This document shows, piece by piece, positions 5,287 through 8,616 of a stretch of DNA of 8,616 nt. The position numbers and the translations under genes are program-made. The DNA is from Promethearchaeota archaeon (lineage in GTDB: Archaea; Asgardarchaeota; Lokiarchaeia; Sigyniarchaeales; SOKP01): positions 1 to 8,616 of the forward strand of contig JAUWHC010000085.1 of assembly GCA_030606095.1 (NCBI GenBank). The letters are read 5' to 3'. Below the pieces are notes generated by a model. It saw only the letters and a program-made list of their open reading frames with translations, searched no databases and was not told the DNA's origin. How positions within the stretch are numbered: position 1 is the stretch's first letter; each line of letters opens with the position of its first letter.

Positions 5287-5916
5287 ATGTCTAAACAAAC
5301 TAAAGAAAGGATAAATTGGAGTATAAAAGGAGTATGGTACGAAGCGTGTGCCGCGGAAGGACATTGTTCGTTGTATTTCGGTAGAGATATGGAATCTCCT
5401 TGTAAATCATTTCAGCTATTTCAGATTATTGAAGGAAAATTTCAAGATGTTGATGTCGGGGGATTATTAGCAATTAATATAATTGATTTATTTTCTCCAA
5501 AGGCTGCCGATCTAATGGCAAAAGGTGGAGAAGGAGGAATATACATTAGTAAAGATGCATCTGAAGAACAAAGAAAGTATCTAGAACCTTTTTTTGTTAA
5601 TAACATTCCTGGTAGCTTATTAGTAAGAAAGGTATTGGGAATTAAGTATGTCGATATAACTTTAGAGCAAGAAGACAATACTTATAAAATTAAGATGCCC
5701 TATGGAGAAATGAATCTTTCGTTGGCACCAGGAGGGGATGGAAAGAATCCTCAACGTATAGAAAACTCTTTATTTAGTATGATTTTTTCTGATATTAAGA
5801 TTTGTAACACTCACTCTTGGAAATACAATGATTTTGGAAAGAATTGGGAATTTACAAATAGAAGTGGTGCAATAGCAGACTTTAATCTACAAGGCAAATC
5901 CAGAAAATTTTTTTAA
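5287..5916 (+). CDS. DUF1326 domain-containing protein
   Basis: The 209-residue protein matches the layout I know for DUF1326, a family of unknown function. It has an N-terminal strand, WSIKGVWYEACAAEGHC, with C21, C27 and a further C39; a middle GGLLAINIIDLF where the family has a VDL-GL element; and DASEEQRKYLEPFFVNNIPG (90-109), which matches the conserved ASxEQR segment. C173 lies near the C-terminus. The family's N-terminal cysteines are conserved in pattern, so metal binding or thiol chemistry is possible but unproven. There is no signal peptide or membrane segment. It follows the DUF362 gene after 86 bp and precedes the HEAT gene by 44 bp, so co-transcription with the latter is likely. 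Confidence 0.78.
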   Translation: MSKQTKERINWSIKGVWYEACAAEGHCSLYFGRDMESPCKSFQLFQIIEGKFQDVDVGGLLAINIIDLFSPKAADLMAKGGEGGIYISKDASEEQRKYLEPFFVNNIPGSLLVRKVLGIKYVDITLEQEDNTYKIKMPYGEMNLSLAPGGDGKNPQRIENSLFSMIFSDIKICNTHSWKYNDFGKNWEFTNRSGAIADFNLQGKSRKFF

Positions 5917-5947
5917 TAGATTATTAAAGTTATTAGAAATTTATTTA

Positions 5948-5958
5948 CCAGTGGAAAC
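5948..5958 (+). promoter_or_regulatory. match to an archaeal origin recognition box core
   Basis: CCAGTGGAAAC equals, from memory, the conserved dyad part of archaeal ORB/mini-ORB sites bound by Orc1/Cdc6. The G-rich flank of full ORBs is missing, and only one copy was seen by eye. It ends two bases before the HEAT gene ATG, where a Shine-Dalgarno would be expected but is not present. It may be a lone initiator site, or chance. Confidence 0.3.
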
Positions 5959-5960
5959 AA

Positions 5961-6755
5961 ATGAAAAGTCAAAACCAAATTGCAAAAGAAACGAGAGGAT
6001 TTACAACAGAAGTCGAAAATAATCTTTTTATAAGCAAATCAGATGTTGAACTTATAACTCTTTTAAAATCTAATAATCCCAAAGAGAGAACTTCGTCTGC
6101 AACAATATTAGGACAAAGAAAATCTGAAAAAGCCATTTTTGCTTTGTGTGAACAACTTAAAAATGAAAAGGCTTTATATTCAAAGATTGCTATTTCTGAA
6201 GCCCTTGGAAAAATTGGAAAGCCTGCAATAAATGAGTTAGTAAAATATTTAGGGAAAATAGGAAATAACCAACATAAGACTTTACCCAAGAAAATATTTA
6301 ATAAATGGAGCTATCCCTTGCCTCGAGATATTGTAGCAAGAACTATTTGTAAAATCGGAGAAAGCATTTTAGTAGATTTAAATAATATTTTGGTAAATGG
6401 AAATAAAAAACAAATCTATGAGGTTATAGATGCTATTGGCTCTATTTCTTTTTATTCTGAAAATAAAATTTCATTTGAAATCTTAGAAAAATCATTACAA
6501 AAATATAGTGATGATGAAATTATAAAATGGAAAATAACGAGAGCGTTAAGCGCTTTTCCAAGTAAAAAATCAGAACTAATTTTATTAAATATTTTAAAAA
6601 CAAGTAAAAAACCAGAATTAAAATGGGAGGCAGTTAGAAGTTTAGGTTTAATATGTAAGGAAGTGCCCGAAGAATTATTAATAGCAAAAAATGATAAGAA
6701 TGATAATGTAAAAAAAATGGTTTCTCTTGCAATTAAGAAAATTGGTAGTAATTGA
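5961..6755 (+). CDS. HEAT-repeat protein
   Basis: The 264-residue protein is built of paired helices typical of HEAT-like repeats, which form curved protein-binding scaffolds. Repeat units show at ELITLLKSNNPKERTSSATI (30-49), AIFALCEQL with ISEALGKIGKPAINELVKYL (58-97), ARTICKIGESILVDLNNIL (126-144), VIDAIGSI (155-162), KWKITRALSAFPSKKSELIL (189-208) and KWEAVRSLGLICKEVPEELL (221-240). The KIGK/GES-type turns match PBS-lyase-like HEAT repeats. No catalytic domain, signal peptide or membrane segment is visible. Codon use is even more A-rich than in neighbouring genes. It probably shares a transcript with DUF1326. The binding partner is unknown. Confidence 0.8.
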   Translation: MKSQNQIAKETRGFTTEVENNLFISKSDVELITLLKSNNPKERTSSATILGQRKSEKAIFALCEQLKNEKALYSKIAISEALGKIGKPAINELVKYLGKIGNNQHKTLPKKIFNKWSYPLPRDIVARTICKIGESILVDLNNILVNGNKKQIYEVIDAIGSISFYSENKISFEILEKSLQKYSDDEIIKWKITRALSAFPSKKSELILLNILKTSKKPELKWEAVRSLGLICKEVPEELLIAKNDKNDNVKKMVSLAIKKIGSN

Positions 6756-6793
6756 GAGTTGCTCCAGAAGCTTTAGTTGGTACTTCTGCTAAT

Positions 6794-6825
6794 AATAGGA
6801 ATTTACGCATTCCTATTTAAAAACT
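6794..6825 (+). terminator. hairpin terminator after the HEAT gene
   Basis: AATAGGAAT (6794-6802) and ATTCCTATT (6809-6817) form a perfect nine-base-pair stem around a six-base loop, followed closely by a T-rich stretch (from about 6825). This lies 39 bases after the HEAT stop and before the aminotransferase promoter, a suitable place to end the DUF1326-HEAT transcript. Confidence 0.55.
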
Positions 6826-6843
6826 TTTTTATCATTAATTAGG

Positions 6844-6851
6844 TTAAATTA
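6844..6851 (+). promoter_or_regulatory. possible TATA element of the aminotransferase gene
   Basis: TTAAATTA would place the transcription start near 6876, giving a leader of about 23 bases that carries the GGTGA site. Evidence is spacing and composition only. Confidence 0.3.
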
Positions 6852-6889
6852 AATTAAGGATATGATTAAACTATCTCGTTAAATTTAAA

Positions 6890-6894
6890 GGTGA
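6890..6894 (+). promoter_or_regulatory. Shine-Dalgarno site of the aminotransferase gene
   Basis: GGTGA lies four bases before the ATG at 6899 and supports that start. The spacing is on the short side. Confidence 0.5.
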
Positions 6895-6898
6895 AATA

Positions 6899-8616
6899 AT
6901 GAAACCATTTTTAACCCTTGAGGAAGTAAGAAATGCTATTATAGGACAGAATTTTATTTTCCAGACTCCTTATGGAACGCGTTTACTCACATATGCGGAT
7001 TACACAGCATCAGGCAGATCTCTTAAATTTATTGAACAATTTTTAATCAAAATTCAACGAGAATACGCCAATACACATACAGAAGACGATGTAACTGGTC
7101 GTCATATGACGGAAATCTTACATCAGGCGGAAATTATAATAAAAAAAGCTTTTAATGCAGAAAAAAATTACAGAATTATAGCCACGGGTACAGGTGCAAC
7201 GGGAGCGATATCCAAATTCCAGGAAATTATAGGTATACGTCTACCTCCTGCAACGAGAAATCTTGTTCTATCAATATTAGATAAATCATCTAAGGAAAAC
7301 GTTACAGATCAAAATTTGAGAAATAAATTTGAACTGGAAATAAATCGATTGAAACCCGTTGTTTTCATTGGTCCTTATGAACATCATTCTAACGATGTAA
7401 TGTGGCGAGAAGCTATTGCGGAAGTTGTAACCATTCAACTTACTCCCGATGGTTATATTGACTTAAGGGATTTAGAAAGTCAAGTTTCAGATGCAAGGTA
7501 TAAAAAAAGGCTAAAAATCGGGTCTTTTTCAGCAGCATCGAATGTTACAGGCTTAAAATCTCCCGTTTATGAAATTGCTCGTATAATGCATAAATATGGT
7601 GCATTAGTTTGTTTTGATTTCGCTGCTAGTGCTCCTTATGTAAGAATTAATATGAACAATGATTCTGATACGTTTTTCGATGCAATTTTTATATCCCCTC
7701 ACAAATTTGTGGGAGGTCCAGGGTCGTCAGGAATCTTAGTCTTTAACGAACGAGTTTACAATCTTGCGCTATCTCCAACCTCTGCTGGAGGTGGAACCGT
7801 TGATTTTGTTAGTTCAACCACAGTGGATTATTCAAAAGATATTGAAACTAGAGAAAAATCGGGTACTCCTGGAGTCTTGCAAACTATTAAAGCTGCATTA
7901 GCTATTGATTTAAAGGATGCTATTGGAATTGATATTATTGAATCGAAAGAATTAGAGTATACAACACGAGCTTTGGAGCGATTATCCAAACATTCAAAAA
8001 TCGAAATTCTCGGCCCAATTGACCCAGAAAATCGCATTTCTATAGTATCATTTATGATCAAACAGGGAGATAAGTATTTACATCCAAAATTTATCACTAA
8101 ACTGCTCAACGATTTGTTTGGAATTCAAAGTCGTGCTGGCTGCATGTGCGCTGGACCATACGGACACTCTTTGCTCAATATTGATGAAGAACAATCTCAA
8201 AAATTCCGAAAAATTGGTCAACAAGACAAACTCGGAATTAGACCAGGATGGTGTCGCGTAAATTTTCATTATTTGTTTTCCGAGATTGAGTTCAAATTTA
8301 TCTGTCAGGCGATTGAATTTATCGCAGATTATGGATATCTATTTCTTAGAGAATATTCTTTTAACATTAATTCGGGAGTATGGACACATCTTAATTTCAA
8401 AGATACTCTCTTATCCAACAAACCAGACATTAAATCAGTGCTCACAACAAAATTAAGAGATTGCTTTGACGAGGAATTTATTGATCGAAATATAGAATTT
8501 ACTAAATATTTGAACGATGCTAAAAAATTAGTCAAAACATTCGGAAATGAGATGGAATTTCATCAATTTGATGATCCTGAAGCCGAAGATTTAAGATGGT
8601 TTAATTTTATACATAT
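6899..8616 (+). CDS. class V aminotransferase, cysteine desulfurase-like (3' end missing)
   Basis: Class V PLP enzymes of this kind include cysteine desulfurases and selenocysteine lyases, which release sulfur or selenium from cysteine analogues. At least 572 residues are encoded and no stop is reached. Visible features are TYADYTASGR (31-40), NTHTE (58-62), the PLP phosphate loop ATGTGATGA (95-103), H163 stacking on PLP (HHSN), D240 (FDFAAS) binding the ring nitrogen, Schiff-base lysine K269 (SPHKFVGGPG), and RAGCMCAGP (412-420), where C417 aligns with the catalytic cysteine of SufS. R454 (RVNFHY) is the expected carboxylate arginine. The usual SufS-type fold ends near 480; here more than 90 further residues follow, so the protein has a C-terminal extension. 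Substrate is not certain: desulfurase activity is inferred from C417. Confidence 0.87.
   Translation, partial: MKPFLTLEEVRNAIIGQNFIFQTPYGTRLLTYADYTASGRSLKFIEQFLIKIQREYANTHTEDDVTGRHMTEILHQAEIIIKKAFNAEKNYRIIATGTGATGAISKFQEIIGIRLPPATRNLVLSILDKSSKENVTDQNLRNKFELEINRLKPVVFIGPYEHHSNDVMWREAIAEVVTIQLTPDGYIDLRDLESQVSDARYKKRLKIGSFSAASNVTGLKSPVYEIARIMHKYGALVCFDFAASAPYVRINMNNDSDTFFDAIFISPHKFVGGPGSSGILVFNERVYNLALSPTSAGGGTVDFVSSTTVDYSKDIETREKSGTPGVLQTIKAALAIDLKDAIGIDIIESKELEYTTRALERLSKHSKIEILGPIDPENRISIVSFMIKQGDKYLHPKFITKLLNDLFGIQSRAGCMCAGPYGHSLLNIDEEQSQKFRKIGQQDKLGIRPGWCRVNFHYLFSEIEFKFICQAIEFIADYGYLFLREYSFNINSGVWTHLNFKDTLLSNKPDIKSVLTTKLRDCFDEEFIDRNIEFTKYLNDAKKLVKTFGNEMEFHQFDDPEAEDLRWFNFIH

Noticed and set aside
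7211..7230. Second ORB-like word (TTCCAGGAAA) inside the aminotransferase gene
   Set aside because: It lacks the GTGGAAAC core, lies in conserved coding sequence, and is explained by the protein reading frame.
7828..8535. Three minus-strand frames opposite the 3' half of the aminotransferase gene
   Set aside because: They overlap a continuous plus-strand frame carrying the PLP-enzyme motifs, which continues to the window end.

Overview
The window looks like archaeal DNA: it is very AT-rich, and it carries an Orc1/Cdc6-type replication initiator, a XerA-like tyrosine recombinase, a small zinc-ribbon protein, TATA-like elements and some GGTGA-type Shine-Dalgarno sites. The mix of archaeal information-processing genes with bacterial-looking accessory genes (PIN toxin pair, DUF1326, DUF362) would suit an Asgard (Lokiarchaeia-like) archaeon or another mesophilic uncultured archaeon. 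That placement is inference from protein flavour, not a database result.

Left part (1-3409): a PIN-domain toxin and a 62-residue partner (125-759) form a tight two-gene operon. A gene-poor stretch (760-1133) follows; it holds one doubtful 58-codon ORF, a hairpin, a possible TATA element and a 10-6-10 bp perfect dyad just upstream of the tyrosine recombinase gene (1134-2063). After a hairpin plus T-tract and a palindrome-bearing AT-rich gap comes orc1/cdc6 (2219-3409), whose start codon lies inside a 20-bp tandem duplication. An addiction-type module, a Xer-type recombinase and a replication initiator side by side resemble the maintenance set of a replicon, either a chromosomal origin neighbourhood or an integrated element.

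Middle (3410-3955): a convergent gap with an imperfect inverted repeat, a small zinc-ribbon gene on the minus strand (3569-3799), and a divergent promoter region.

Right part (3956-8616), all on the plus strand: a DUF362 protein with a ferredoxin-type [4Fe-4S] segment, a DUF1326 protein, a HEAT-repeat protein, a terminator-like hairpin, and a class V aminotransferase / cysteine desulfurase-like gene that runs off the window end. DUF1326 and the HEAT gene may be co-transcribed (44-bp gap). The other genes have their own plausible promoters. A sequence matching my memory of the archaeal origin recognition box core sits directly in front of the HEAT gene.

No rRNA, tRNA, CRISPR array or recognisable insertion sequence was seen.
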